Counted from the stretch's first letter, positions 35,218-43,892 are shown. The stretch: 64,000 nucleotides of DNA from JAGXKT01 sp964531695 (GCA_964531695.1 CAZHEH010000001.1:270524-334523), one strand, 5' to 3'. Notes: a model not told the origin generated them from the letters alone. Numbers and translations: made by a program.

Positions 35218-35841
35218 GTGATTGCCGTCATCGACTACGGCATCGGCAACCTCCGTAGCGTCGTCAAGGCGCTGCAGCGCGCCGGCGGCGACGCGCGGCT
35301 CGTCGACGGACCGGCCGAGCTGCCCCGCGCCGGCAAGATCGTCCTGCCCGGAGTGTCCGCCTTCGAGGACGCCATGCGGCACCTTCACGAGCGCGGGCTC
35401 GTCGAGCCGATCACTCGCGCCGTGACGGAAGGACTGCCCTACCTCGGCTTCTGCCTCGGGCTGCAACTGCTCTTCGACGTGTCCTACGAAAACGGCGAGC
35501 ACCGCGGGCTGGGCCTGCTGCCCGGCAAAGTCGTGCGGTTCGACTTTCCGGCGGAGGCCACGGCCGCGCGGCGGCTGTCCGTGCCGCACATGGGATGGAA
35601 CCAGCTCCACCAGACGCGCCCCGTGCCCGTGCTCGACGGCATTCCGGACAACGACTACGTCTACTTCGCGCACAGCTATCACGTCGTGCCGGTCGACGAC
35701 GACGTGATCGCCACCACGACCGACTACGGCTACGAATTCGTCTCCTCCGTGCAGCGCGGTAACATCTTCGCCACGCAGTTCCACCCGGAGAAGAGCCAGC
35801 ACGTCGGGCTTCGGCTGCTGGAGAACTTCGTCAAGCTCTGA
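35218..35841 (+). CDS. hisH: Imidazole glycerol phosphate synthase, glutaminase subunit HisH
   Basis: A 207-residue class I glutamine amidotransferase. It starts at GTG 35218 behind AGGA. The family start is AVIDYGIGNLRSVVKAL. The nucleophile Cys is in GFCLGLQLLF near residue 80; the catalytic His-x-Glu is in TQFHPEKSQ near 183. FAHSYHVVP is the usual interface strand. It gives ammonia to HisF for the fifth step of histidine synthesis. hisA follows 9 bases later; hisF is not in the window. Confidence 0.94.
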   Translation: MIAVIDYGIGNLRSVVKALQRAGGDARLVDGPAELPRAGKIVLPGVSAFEDAMRHLHERGLVEPITRAVTEGLPYLGFCLGLQLLFDVSYENGEHRGLGLLPGKVVRFDFPAEATAARRLSVPHMGWNQLHQTRPVPVLDGIPDNDYVYFAHSYHVVPVDDDVIATTTDYGYEFVSSVQRGNIFATQFHPEKSQHVGLRLLENFVKL

Positions 35842-35850
35842 GCGCCTCGG

Positions 35851-36576
35851 ATGGACATCCTCCCTGCAATCGACCTGCGTGACGGCAAGGTCGTCCGGCT
35901 CCGCCGCGGCGACTACGACGACCAGACGACCTACCGCGACGACCCCGCGACCGTGGCACGGGAGTTCGCCGATTGTGGCGCGCGATGGACACACGTCGTG
36001 GACCTCGACGCCGCCCGCACCGGAAGGCCGGCCAACACCGACGCCATCCGGATGATCCGCGAGGCGGTCGAGCTCCGCATGGAACTCGGCGGCGGAGCGC
36101 GGGACGAGGCCTCCATCCGGCGAATGCTCGAGCTCGGCGCGGAACGCGTGGTTGTCGGCTCGGCCGCCGTGAAGAACTGGCCGTGGTTCGAGCGGCTTTT
36201 GACGGAGACCGACCTGCCCGCGCGGCTTGCGGTCGGGCTCGACGCCCGCGACGGGCGCGTCGCCGCCGAGGGCTGGCGGGAGCAGCTCGAGCTGACCGCG
36301 ACGGACCTCGCCGCTCGCGTTTCCGGCTCCGGGCTCGGAGCCATCGTCTACACCGACATCGCCCGCGACGGCATGCTCTCCGGCGTGAACGTCGAGGCCA
36401 CCGGCCGGGTCGCCGCCGCCACGGACGTGCCGGTCATCGCCTCCGGCGGAGTGGCCACGCTGGACGACGTTCGCCGATGCCGCGACGCCGGCTGCGCGGG
36501 CGTGATCGTCGGCCGGGCGTACTACGAAGGCAAGATCGATCTCGCCGCGGCCGTGCGCGCCGCCGCGAGCGGATGA
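35851..36576 (+). CDS. hisA: Phosphoribosylformimino-AICAR ribotide isomerase HisA
   Basis: A 241-residue TIM barrel. Asp8 in LPAIDLRDGKVVRL is the catalytic base, followed by the first phosphate-binding loop. The second half repeats the fold, with the second catalytic Asp in YTDIARDGML. Phosphate loops are ELGGGARDEASI and IASGGVATLDDV. Length and motifs are those of HisA and not HisF (which has CNSDGTR-like motifs). It acts in the fourth step of histidine synthesis. It is co-transcribed with hisH and perhaps with rho. Confidence 0.93.
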   Translation: MDILPAIDLRDGKVVRLRRGDYDDQTTYRDDPATVAREFADCGARWTHVVDLDAARTGRPANTDAIRMIREAVELRMELGGGARDEASIRRMLELGAERVVVGSAAVKNWPWFERLLTETDLPARLAVGLDARDGRVAAEGWREQLELTATDLAARVSGSGLGAIVYTDIARDGMLSGVNVEATGRVAAATDVPVIASGGVATLDDVRRCRDAGCAGVIVGRAYYEGKIDLAAAVRAAASG

Positions 36577-36922
36577 AGCCGCTTCCGAAATTCCTTGGAT
36601 ATCGCGCCGTCATCGGTAAGATGGCCCGATGGTGAGGGGAGTGTGTTTTCGATAGGTTTGCGCCGGTTTCGGGAACTTCCGCTCAATCCATCGTGAGCGA
36701 GCGGGCTGCCGGCCGGGACGCCGAAGCGGGCGATGCCGGGACATCCTCGTCGAAGGCGAACGCGGCCGGGAGGCGCGCAGCGAGCAGGAGGGAGCGAGCG
36801 CTTCCGGCATCGCTCCAAGGGATGATCTCAAGGAGTCTCTCCCGCCCGCGGTTCGGTGTGCGGGCATCCGTCAAAGTACAGGGCCAAGCTTGGGGGTTGT
36901 CCAGTTAGGGAAGGTGAAGAAA
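36577..36922 (+). other. 346-base leader upstream of rho
   Basis: Between hisA and rho, both plus strand. No convincing gene is seen; short frames here lack an RBS and family resemblance. The stretch 36700-36840 is rich in inverted GC repeats and may fold strongly. Rho is commonly autoregulated through its leader, so this length is expected to hold regulatory RNA, but no exact element can be named. Confidence 0.4.
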
Positions 36923-38086
36923 ATGGAACGAGCAGTGGATACGCAACAGAATCGGACGGAAGACGGACGCGAGATCGGCTCGGGCGTCCTGGAGATCACG
37001 GAGAAGGGCTACGGCTTCCTGCGCCAGGCGAAGAACGATTACCGCCCGACGCCCGGCGACGTGTTCGTCGGCAAGGACTTTGTTCGGCACGGCGGGCTGC
37101 GGACCGGCCTGGAGATCGAGGGCAAGGCGGCACCGCCGACGAAGCGCAAAGGCGGCCCGAAGCTCGAGGAGATCCTGAGCATCAACGGGCGATCGCTCGA
37201 CGACTACACCGAGATCAAGCCGTTCCACCAGCTCACCGTCGTCGACCCGCACCCGCAGCTCAAGCTCGAGACGCCCGGCGGACCGATGGAGATGCGCGTG
37301 CTCGACCTCATCTGCCCCATCGGCAAGGGACAACGCGGGCTGCTCGTCGCCCCGCCGCGCAGCGGCAAGACGATCCTGCTCCAGCAGATCGCAAACGCCA
37401 TCAGCCAGAACGACCCCGATTGCCGGCTGATGATCCTGCTCGTCGACGAGCGCCCCGAGGAAGTCACCGACTTCCGCCGCAACTGCCCCGGCGCCGAGGT
37501 CGTCGCGTCGAACAACGACCAGCCGATCTCGAACCACGTCCGCGTCGCGGAGTTCACCGTCGAGCGAGCCAAGCGGATGGCCGAGTTCGGCCAAGATGTG
37601 GTGATTCTGCTGGACTCGCTGACCCGCCTCGGCCGGGCGTACAACCGCCACGTCGAGGGCTCCGGACGCACGATGACCGGCGGCGTGGACATCCGCGCAC
37701 TGGAGACGCCCAAGCGGCAGTTCGGCGCCGCCCGCCGGCTCGAGGACGGCGGCTCGCTGACGATCCTCGCCACCGCGCTGATCGAGACCGGCAGCCGGAT
37801 GGACGACTTCATCTTCGAGGAGTTCAAAGGCACGGGCAACATGGAGCTGCAGCTCGACCGCAAACTGGCCGAGAAGCGAGTCTGGCCCGCCCTGAGCATC
37901 CCCCAGTCCGGCACTCGCAAGGAAGAATTGCTTGCCGAACCGTGGGCGCTGCCGAAGCTGCACATGCTGCGCCGGTTCCTCTCCGGGCTCAACGTCGACG
38001 AGGAAATGCCGACCCTCCTGCGGGCCGTCGGCAAGTTCGACACGAACGAGGAGTTCCTCCGCGCCTTCGAGGCCAGGAATCTCTGA
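36923..38086 (+). CDS. rho: Transcription termination factor Rho
   Basis: A 387-residue hexameric helicase. I start at ATG 36923 (AGGGAAGG upstream, 8-9 bases); an in-frame TTG at 36890 would add 11 poor residues. The cold-shock RNA-binding domain has GYGFLRQAKNDY and GDVFVGKDFVRHGGLRTGL, the typical RNP motif. The ATPase core has Walker A APPRSGKT, Walker B VILLDSLTRLGRAYN and the R-loop region GSGRTMTGGVDIRAL. The C-terminus is normal for the family. Shorter than E. coli Rho (419) because the N-terminal helix bundle is missing. Confidence 0.97.
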   Translation: MERAVDTQQNRTEDGREIGSGVLEITEKGYGFLRQAKNDYRPTPGDVFVGKDFVRHGGLRTGLEIEGKAAPPTKRKGGPKLEEILSINGRSLDDYTEIKPFHQLTVVDPHPQLKLETPGGPMEMRVLDLICPIGKGQRGLLVAPPRSGKTILLQQIANAISQNDPDCRLMILLVDERPEEVTDFRRNCPGAEVVASNNDQPISNHVRVAEFTVERAKRMAEFGQDVVILLDSLTRLGRAYNRHVEGSGRTMTGGVDIRALETPKRQFGAARRLEDGGSLTILATALIETGSRMDDFIFEEFKGTGNMELQLDRKLAEKRVWPALSIPQSGTRKEELLAEPWALPKLHMLRRFLSGLNVDEEMPTLLRAVGKFDTNEEFLRAFEARNL

Positions 38087-38394
38087 TCTGAGTTCGAAGG
38101 TCGGAGTTCCGCGGGCGGAGTGAGCGGCCTGACGGCCCGGCCGGGCTCCCGCGCACGCGCACAGCGGACTCCCGGCGCGCCGAAACGCCGCTTACCGCAA
38201 CTCAAACTCGCTCCGGCCGCGCCGCGCAACCGCGGGTGTTCCACGTGGAACATCGCTTGCGCACGTGTCCGCGCGCACCATCGCGTCCGTATTCATGAAT
38301 CGGAAATGCCCGTGCGCACGATCGCGTCGAAGCGCGTCTCGCCCGCATCTGTGAAGCCCGGCCGCCCTCGCGAGGCGAAGGGGAGGCCCGGTCG
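38087..38394. other. 308-base convergent intergenic region
   Basis: Lies between the end of rho (plus) and the end of the HAF-repeat gene (minus), so no promoter is expected. It holds the 16-bp parS-like palindrome at 38237-38252. No clear intrinsic terminator with a T-run was seen for either gene, and no further gene is evident. Confidence 0.5.
38237..38252. other. Candidate parS centromere site (TGTTCCACGTGGAACA)
   Basis: A perfect 16-bp palindrome. It differs from the common bacterial parS consensus TGTTTCACGTGAAACA only by a symmetric pair of changes, and it equals variants known from other phyla. It lies in a convergent intergenic region, where a strong protein-binding site would not disturb genes. 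ParB would bind it and load the segregation complex, so it may mark a region near the chromosome origin. Whether this organism's ParB accepts this variant is not known. Confidence 0.6.
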
Positions 38395-39552
38395 CTACAG
38401 ACGGAGGCGAGCGCGGGCAGCCCGCGCCACGAGCGGAACTCCGACCACGAGCAACGCCAGGGTAGTCGGCTCGGGGATGATCGCGATCCAGGCCTCCATC
38501 TCGCCGGCCGGGTTGATGCCGTTGCCGACCAGCGTGTGCCCGTCGGCCGAGACCGCGACGGCCTCGGCAAGCGTCCAGTCCGTCGCGGGGGCGCCTTCCT
38601 CCGCGAGCACGCCCGCCAGCAGACGCATGCCGTGGGCGGCGTCCCACACGAACGCCCGATCCTTCGCGCCGGCGCCGGCGACGCGGCTCATGCCGACGAC
38701 GACGGAGCCGTCCGCGCTGCACGCCTCGGCCCGGCTGAACGGCTCGGCCGCGTCGAGCAAGCCCAACCCGCTCATGCCGCCGGCCGTCCAGCGGAAGGCC
38801 TCCCAGGCGCCATCGGCGTTCTTGCTCCTTCCGACGATGACGGAGCCGTCCGCGCTGCACCCGACGGCGCGGCTGTCGGCCGAGGGCTCGCCGGCCAGAT
38901 TGCCCAGCCCCGTCATGCACCCGGCCATCCAGCGGAACGCCTCCTCGTGGCCGTGCTCGTTGATGCTGTAGCCCACGGCGACGAGGCCGTCGGCGGACAG
39001 CCCGCGGGCGTCGCTGAGCGCGCTGGCGGCGTGAAGCCGGCCCAGCCCGGCCGTGACGCCGCCGGAGTGGCGGAACGCTTCCCCGCCGTCAGGGCCGTAG
39101 CCCTTGCCGGCGACGGCGCCGCCGTCGTCGCTGCAGCCGTAAGCGCTGCTCCAGTCGTCGCGCCCGCCGGCGATGTCGGCCAGCGGCTTCGGCGCCGCGC
39201 CCCCCACCCAGCGGCAAGCGTGGGTACCGGATGCGTCCGTGGCACGGCCGACAATGACGGCGCCGTCGGCGGAGCAGGCGTAGGCGCGGCTGCCGGCGTT
39301 GCCGCCGGGAAGGTCCCCGAGCGGCGTGATGCCGCCGCCGGACGTCCAGCGGAAGGCCTGGTAGTGCGAGTCGTCGCCCGCGCGGGCGTAGCCGACGACG
39401 GTCGAGCCGTCGGCCGAAATGCCCGTGGCCTTGGAGTAGTAGGCACCGCCGGGAAGATCCCCGAGCCCCGTGAACACGGCGGCCGTCGAGACGCACGGCG
39501 AGATCAGAAGCAACGCGAAGGCAAGAGCAGCGGGCGAGCGTGAATCGCGCAT
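38395..39552 (-). CDS. PEP-CTERM protein with HAF repeats
   Basis: A 385-residue exported protein. A signal peptide (SPAALAFALLLISPCVSTAA) precedes seven or so tandem HAF repeats of about 45 residues, each with GxSADGSxVVG and an AFRW strand (for example AFRWTSGGGITPLGDLPGG, ACRWVGG, AFVWDAAHGMRLL). The C-terminus is a sorting tail: IPEPTTLALLVVGVPLV, then a basic end RAARARLRL. PEP-CTERM tails are processed by exosortase and are often linked to exopolysaccharide genes, as here. The substrate of HAF domains is not known. Start at ATG 39552; earlier frame is open but has no signal peptide. Confidence 0.88.
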   Translation of the reverse strand: MRDSRSPAALAFALLLISPCVSTAAVFTGLGDLPGGAYYSKATGISADGSTVVGYARAGDDSHYQAFRWTSGGGITPLGDLPGGNAGSRAYACSADGAVIVGRATDASGTHACRWVGGAAPKPLADIAGGRDDWSSAYGCSDDGGAVAGKGYGPDGGEAFRHSGGVTAGLGRLHAASALSDARGLSADGLVAVGYSINEHGHEEAFRWMAGCMTGLGNLAGEPSADSRAVGCSADGSVIVGRSKNADGAWEAFRWTAGGMSGLGLLDAAEPFSRAEACSADGSVVVGMSRVAGAGAKDRAFVWDAAHGMRLLAGVLAEEGAPATDWTLAEAVAVSADGHTLVGNGINPAGEMEAWIAIIPEPTTLALLVVGVPLVARAARARLRL

Positions 39553-39690
39553 GGTGGACACCCCTTCTCCCTTGTCTGAGCAAAGAGCCATGAGCCGCCC
39601 CGGAAACGCCCCGGAGCCCGATCGAGCGAACAAGAGCATACACCGGAAGCCGAATTCGTCAAGGGCCGGCGGGGACTCCGCCTGTCGACG

Positions 39691-40641
39691 CTACCCCTGT
39701 CTCAACCACGCCACCTGCCGCGCGACGCCGTCGGCGAAGTGCACGGACGGGGCGTAGTCCAGCAGCCCTGCGGCCTTCGATATGTCCGCATAAGTGCGGT
39801 TCACGTCGCCGGGCTGCATGGGAAGGCGCTGAATCTCCGGCGCCCGGCCGCACGCCGCGGCGACGGTGTCGACCATCTCCGCCAGCGTCACCGGGTTCTT
39901 CGAGCCGAGGTTAATGACCTCGTAGCCGTCGCAGCGGTCGATCGCGGCCGTGACGCCGTCGACGATGTCGTCGATGTACGTGTAGTCTCGGCTACTCGTG
40001 CCGTCGCCGAAGACCTGGATCGGCTCGCCGGCGAGGATGCGGCGCGCGAACTTCATGATGGCCAGGTCCGGCCGCTGCCGCGGGCCGTAGACGGTGAAGA
40101 ACCGCAGGCAGAACATCGGCATGTCGTACAGGTGGTGGTACGAGTGGCAGATCAACTCGCACGCCTTCTTCGTCGCGGCGTACGGGCTGATCGGGTGATC
40201 GACCGGGTCGTCCTCGCCGAACGGGACCTTCTCGTTGTTGCCGTACACGCTCGAGCTGGAGCCGAATACGAAACGCGGCGGCGTCTGTTGCCCCGCGGCC
40301 GCCTCCAGCAGGTGCAGCGTGCCGAGGATGTTCGCCTGCTCGTACCCGACGGGGTCTTCGATGCTCGGGCGGACGCCCGCCTTGGCCGCCAGGTGCAGCA
40401 CGGCGTCGAACGGGCCCCGCTCGGCCCAAACGCGTTCGACGTCGTCGCAATCGCGGATATCCGCCTCGACGAAGGTGAATCCGGCTTGATCCGCGAAGCT
40501 CGCCAGGTTCCGCTCCTTGGCGGCGCGGTCGTAAAACGGATCGAAATTGTCCAGTCCGACGACCTCCTCGCCGCCGGCCAGCATCCGCTCGGCCGTGTGC
40601 GAGCCGATGAACCCCGCCACGCCGGTCAGGAGAACCTTCAT
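39691..40641 (-). CDS. NAD-dependent epimerase (UDP-glucuronate 4-epimerase-like)
   Basis: A 316-residue short-chain dehydrogenase-type epimerase. NAD loop GVAGFIGSHTAERML, catalytic Ser-x..Tyr-x-x-x-Lys in the region GSSSSVYG and SPYAATKKACEL, sugar-nucleotide motifs LRFFTVYGPRQRPDLAI and RDYTYIDDIVDG. The RFFTVYGPxxRPDMA stretch is characteristic of UDP-glucuronate 4-epimerases, which make UDP-galacturonate. Its start overlaps the UDP-glucose dehydrogenase stop by 4 bases (ATGA), and that enzyme supplies UDP-glucuronate, so the assignment agrees with context. Confidence 0.85.
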   Translation of the reverse strand: MKVLLTGVAGFIGSHTAERMLAGGEEVVGLDNFDPFYDRAAKERNLASFADQAGFTFVEADIRDCDDVERVWAERGPFDAVLHLAAKAGVRPSIEDPVGYEQANILGTLHLLEAAAGQQTPPRFVFGSSSSVYGNNEKVPFGEDDPVDHPISPYAATKKACELICHSYHHLYDMPMFCLRFFTVYGPRQRPDLAIMKFARRILAGEPIQVFGDGTSSRDYTYIDDIVDGVTAAIDRCDGYEVINLGSKNPVTLAEMVDTVAAACGRAPEIQRLPMQPGDVNRTYADISKAAGLLDYAPSVHFADGVARQVAWLRQG

Positions 40642-41978
40642 TTCGTTCCCGCCTCGGCCGGGGCGGGCTCAACCGCCGGTCGGCCGATGCTGTAGTACCG
40701 CAGGCCGGTCTGGGCCATCCAGGACAGCTCGTAGAGGTTCCGCCCGTCGTAGATCGCGTCGCCCGACATCCGCTCCGCGATCCGCCGGAAGTCCGGCGTG
40801 CGGAACTGCGGCCACTCGGTGCAGATAATCAGGGCATCCGCCCCCTCGACTGCCTCGTACATGTCCCCGCAGTACGTAACGTGCGTGTCCCCCAGCACCG
40901 CACGGGCGTTGTCCGTCGCCTCCGGGTCGAACGCCGCCACCGTCGCGCCGGACCCGACCAGGCGCTGCACCAACGTGACCGCCGGGCTCTCCCGCACGTC
41001 GTCCGTCCGGGCCTTGAACGCCAGCCCCCACACGGCGAATCGCCGCCCCGTCAGCTTGCCGTCGAAGTGGTGCCGGATCCGCTTGAACATCAGCTCGCGC
41101 TGCTCCTGGTTGGCCAGGTCCACCGACTCGAGCACTCGCATCGGGTGGTTGGCGCTCCGGCCCATGCTCACCAGCGCCTTGACGTCTTTCGGGAAGCAGC
41201 TCCCGCCGTAGCCCAGCGACGGATAGAGGAAGTCCGGGCCGATGCGGTGGTCCGTGCCCATTCCGCTACGGATACGCGAAACGTCCGCGCCGTAGTAGTC
41301 GCACAGCCGGGCCAGTTCGTTCATGAAGCTGATCCGCGTGGCCAGCATCGCGTTGCAGGCGTATTTCGTGAGCTCCGCGCTGATCGGGTCCATCACCAGC
41401 ATGCGGTCCCGCCGGCGCATGAACGGTCCGTACAAGTGACGCATGATCGTCAGCGCCCGCTCGCTCGACGTGCCCACGATCACCCGGTCCGGCTTGAGGA
41501 AGTCATCGACCGCGGCGCCTTCCTTCAGGAACTCGGGGTTCGAAACGTAGTCGAACTCCTGGTCCGTCACGCCGCGGACAATCTCGCTGATCCGCCGGCA
41601 TGTGCCGACCGGAACCGTGCTCTTCGTGACGAGGATCGTATACCCCTCCAGCGCCCGGCCGACCTGCTCCGCGGCCGCGTCCATGTACTGCATGTCCACC
41701 GAGCCGTCCTGGGCCGAGGGCGTGCCGACCGCCAGCACGACGACTTCCGCCGCCGCCACGGCCGTGGGCAAGTCCGTGGTGAACGTCAGCCGCCCGGCCT
41801 CGACGTTCCGCGCGACGATCTCTTCCAGGCCGGGCTCGTAGATCGGGATCTCGCCGCGGCGGAGCATCTCGATCCGCCCGGGGTCGATGTCCACCATTGC
41901 CACGTCATTGCCGGTGTCGCTGAAGCACGAGCCGGCCACGAGGCCGACGTAACCTGAACCGATGACTGCGAGTTTCAA
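40638..41978 (-). CDS. ugd: UDP-glucose 6-dehydrogenase
   Basis: A 446-residue enzyme that oxidises UDP-glucose to UDP-glucuronate. N-terminal NAD loop KLAVIGSGYVGLVAGSCFS; central helices KSTVPVGTCRRI and NPEFLKEGAAVDDF; catalytic Cys261 in LGYGGSCFPKDV; C-terminal UDP-binding domain with WGLAFKARTDDVRESPA. All key residues are present. The downstream epimerase overlaps it. With the WecA-type gene 118 bases upstream it supplies precursors for a surface polysaccharide. Confidence 0.96.
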   Translation of the reverse strand: MKLAVIGSGYVGLVAGSCFSDTGNDVAMVDIDPGRIEMLRRGEIPIYEPGLEEIVARNVEAGRLTFTTDLPTAVAAAEVVVLAVGTPSAQDGSVDMQYMDAAAEQVGRALEGYTILVTKSTVPVGTCRRISEIVRGVTDQEFDYVSNPEFLKEGAAVDDFLKPDRVIVGTSSERALTIMRHLYGPFMRRRDRMLVMDPISAELTKYACNAMLATRISFMNELARLCDYYGADVSRIRSGMGTDHRIGPDFLYPSLGYGGSCFPKDVKALVSMGRSANHPMRVLESVDLANQEQRELMFKRIRHHFDGKLTGRRFAVWGLAFKARTDDVRESPAVTLVQRLVGSGATVAAFDPEATDNARAVLGDTHVTYCGDMYEAVEGADALIICTEWPQFRTPDFRRIAERMSGDAIYDGRNLYELSWMAQTGLRYYSIGRPAVEPAPAEAGTK

Positions 41979-42096
41979 GGCATCTCTCCGCTTGTGTTTC
42001 CGGCCCGGCGGCCGCTTCGGCCTCCGGGGAAGCCCGGATATTAGGCCGGGCCCGGCGTATCTTCAAGGCATGCCCGTCCCGCAGGCCGTGCCGCAA

Positions 42097-43362
42097 TCAG
42101 CGGGCCTCTCCCGACGCCGCTCCGCCCCCAGAGCTGGCCCCGCCGTTCTGATCGGCACTTGAAGGCGGCGAGATCATCCCAAACCTGGCGAATACCCATA
42201 TGATCACGACGATCAGAACCGCGTAGATCGCCACGGCATATCGGCCGCGGAGATAGATGGCCGCGGCGACGCCCAGCGCCGCCCAGACCGCGGCCAGCAG
42301 ATAGAAGAGCACGACAACCTGCTTGACGGTCATCCCGCGATCGACCAACTGGTCGTACAGGTGGCTGCGGTCGCCGTGGAAGATGCTCCGACCGGCCCGT
42401 GCTCGCCGGACCACGGCCAGTGCCGTATCCAGAATCGGCAGGCCGAAGACCGCCACGGCCGCGACAAACCACCGCGGCGTCGTGCTTGCCCCGCCTTCTC
42501 CCTCGCAGAACAGCATCAGCATCGCCGCCACGAAGAAGCCCAGCAGCATGCTCCCCGCGTCGCCCATGAAGATCGTCGCCGGCGGCAGGTTGTACGGGAG
42601 GAAGCCGATCACGGCACCGGCCATGGCCAGACTCAGCCCGACCCGCAACGCGTCGATGCCCGGAGCCGTGTTGTACATGGCCAGATGGACCGCCAGAGCG
42701 ACGAACCCCACCGCGATGATCCCCGTTACGCCGCCGCAGAGCCCGTCCAGCCCGTCGAGAAGATTCGTCGCATTCGTCGCGGCCACGACCAGGACGATGC
42801 AGGTCAGCGCACTGATCGGCAAGCTGACCCAGATAGGCAGCGTGAGCCCCAACGGGCCCAGCAACGGGTGCAGCAGCGTCCCGGCCAAGCTGTGGCCGAC
42901 GCCGCCCAACAGCAGCACCCCCGCCGCCAGTACCTGTCCTGCGACCTTCTGGCGAGGGCGGATGTCGCGCAGGTCGTCCATGAGGCCGACGACCGTCACG
43001 ATGATGCCGCCCAGAGCGATCGCCAACGCTTGAAGCAGCGGGTTCCCGCCCCCCGCGGCCGCCAGAATGCCCCGTTCGCCTGTCGAGAAGGCCTCCGACC
43101 ACTCCGGCCCCAGCGACGTCCTGGCCATCACGAGGCACGCCAGACCGGCCAGCAGGCCGACGCACATCGCGATGCCCCCCAGATAAGCAACCGTCCGGCC
43201 GTGCGTCTTCAGCGCCTCGTCCGGGCGGTCCACGACGCCGAGCCGGTACGCCAGATAGCGCAGGATGGGCGTGGCAATCAGAGAGGCCGCGGCCCCAACC
43301 ACCGCGAGCCACCAGACCGGCCCGAGTACCTCCCAAACTCCCTTCGTCGCTGCAGCTAGCAT
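42097..43362 (-). CDS. WecA/TagO/MraY-family undecaprenyl-phosphate sugar-1-phosphate transferase
   Basis: A 421-residue polytopic membrane enzyme with about ten helices. The Mg-binding Asp pair is in GLMDDLRDIRP and the second in NATNLLDGLDGLC; the C-terminal cytoplasmic loop has GRSIFHGDRSHLYDQLVDRG, the HxxHH-like motif of the family. It links a sugar-1-phosphate (usually GlcNAc) to undecaprenyl phosphate to start O-antigen or teichoic-type chains. ATG 43362 is chosen because the first helix begins there; the open frame continues upstream into repeated intergenic DNA. Ends in a Ser/Gly-rich tail. Confidence 0.92.
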   Translation of the reverse strand: MLAAATKGVWEVLGPVWWLAVVGAAASLIATPILRYLAYRLGVVDRPDEALKTHGRTVAYLGGIAMCVGLLAGLACLVMARTSLGPEWSEAFSTGERGILAAAGGGNPLLQALAIALGGIIVTVVGLMDDLRDIRPRQKVAGQVLAAGVLLLGGVGHSLAGTLLHPLLGPLGLTLPIWVSLPISALTCIVLVVAATNATNLLDGLDGLCGGVTGIIAVGFVALAVHLAMYNTAPGIDALRVGLSLAMAGAVIGFLPYNLPPATIFMGDAGSMLLGFFVAAMLMLFCEGEGGASTTPRWFVAAVAVFGLPILDTALAVVRRARAGRSIFHGDRSHLYDQLVDRGMTVKQVVVLFYLLAAVWAALGVAAAIYLRGRYAVAIYAVLIVVIIWVFARFGMISPPSSADQNGGASSGGGAASGEAR

Positions 43363-43487
43363 AGTCGTTTCCGATGGCCCATCTCGCCGCGAGCATCCTA
43401 CCGCGATCCGCGGAAGCCCACAAGGCGGCAGAGCATGTCCGGCCGGGAACGCGGAGGCGAGGAGCGGTCCTGTCACCCTGGCAGTTT

Positions 43488-43548
43488 GCTGAAGAATGGG
43501 TCTGCCGATCGCGGCGGGAACGGTTTCTTCAACGGGCTGCTCGGAATG
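43488..43548. repeat. Dispersed repeat, facing pair (copy C)
   Basis: Plus strand CTGAAGAATGGG at 43489-43500 and, about 30 bases on, TTTCTTCAACGGGCTGC, whose reverse complement GCAGCCCGTTGAAGAAA resembles GCAGGCCGTTGAAGAAT at 57428-57444. The reverse copy continues CCGTTCCCGCCGCGATCGG, like GCGTTCCGTCGCGGGATCGG of copy A. It is a small inverted-repeat element, perhaps the ends of a decayed insertion. Confidence 0.45.
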
Positions 43549-43604
43549 CGCCATCGCGACGGCGGCCCGGCCCAACAGTGCCGGCCGAAGATGGGGTGCG
43601 CGAC

Positions 43605-43745
43605 ACATTCGTGGCATGGGCGTCTCGCCCACGCCTCGCACCGGCATCCTGCCCGTGCCTTCACGGCCGAGACGGCCTTGGGACTCACGGCCACGATGGC
43701 CATGCCGCAATACGGACCCGCACCCAGCGGAGTTGGCCGCGATCC
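43605..43745. repeat. GC-rich palindromic (REP-like) intergenic cluster
   Basis: Several short stem-loops in a row: GGGCG/CGCCC around TCT (43619-43631), GGCAT-CCT-GCC-type pairing near 43645, GGCCG/CGGCC around AGA (43666-43678) and AAGGCC-like arms further on. The sequences CATGGGCGTCTCGCCCACG and GGCATCCTGCCCGTG have the look of the palindromic filler repeated between genes of planctomycetes; only one set is present in this window. Confidence 0.4.
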
Positions 43746-43812
43746 GCGTTGACAGCCGCGCGAGCGTATGCTACCGTGCTGGACTGTCGGGCGCCCCCCG
43801 CCCGGCCGCGAC

Positions 43813-43887
43813 GGTGGATGTAGCTCAGTTGGTCAGAGCACCTGGTTGTGGTCCAGGGGGTCGGGGGTTCGAATCCCCTCATCCACC
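43813..43887 (+). tRNA. tRNA-His (anticodon GTG)
   Basis: Folds as a full cloverleaf. Extra G(-1) at 43813 faces C73 at 43887, the identity element of tRNA-His. Acceptor GTGGATG (43814-43820) pairs with CATCCAC (43880-43886); D stem GCTC/GAGC; anticodon stem CCTGG/CCAGG with loop TTGTGGT and anticodon GTG at 43848-43850; T arm GGGGG-TTCGAAT-CCCCT. CCA is not encoded. A terminator follows at once. Confidence 0.97.
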
Positions 43888-43892
43888 CGTAC

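Larger units (their letters stand above)
43363..43812. other. 450-base divergent region with repeats
   Basis: Lies between the WecA-type gene and tRNA-His. Frames here give low-complexity translations with no family. It contains a facing pair of the short GTTGAAGAA-type repeat (43488-43548) and a series of GC-rich palindromes (43605-43745), listed separately. Confidence 0.6.

Noticed and set aside
43363..43710. N-terminal extension of the WecA-type gene
   Set aside because: Covers palindromic and repeat DNA; the family's first membrane helix starts at ATG 43362.
43813..43887. Active integrative element at tRNA-His
   Set aside because: No integrase, no repeat of the tRNA 3' end found in the window, and only a gene fragment nearby.
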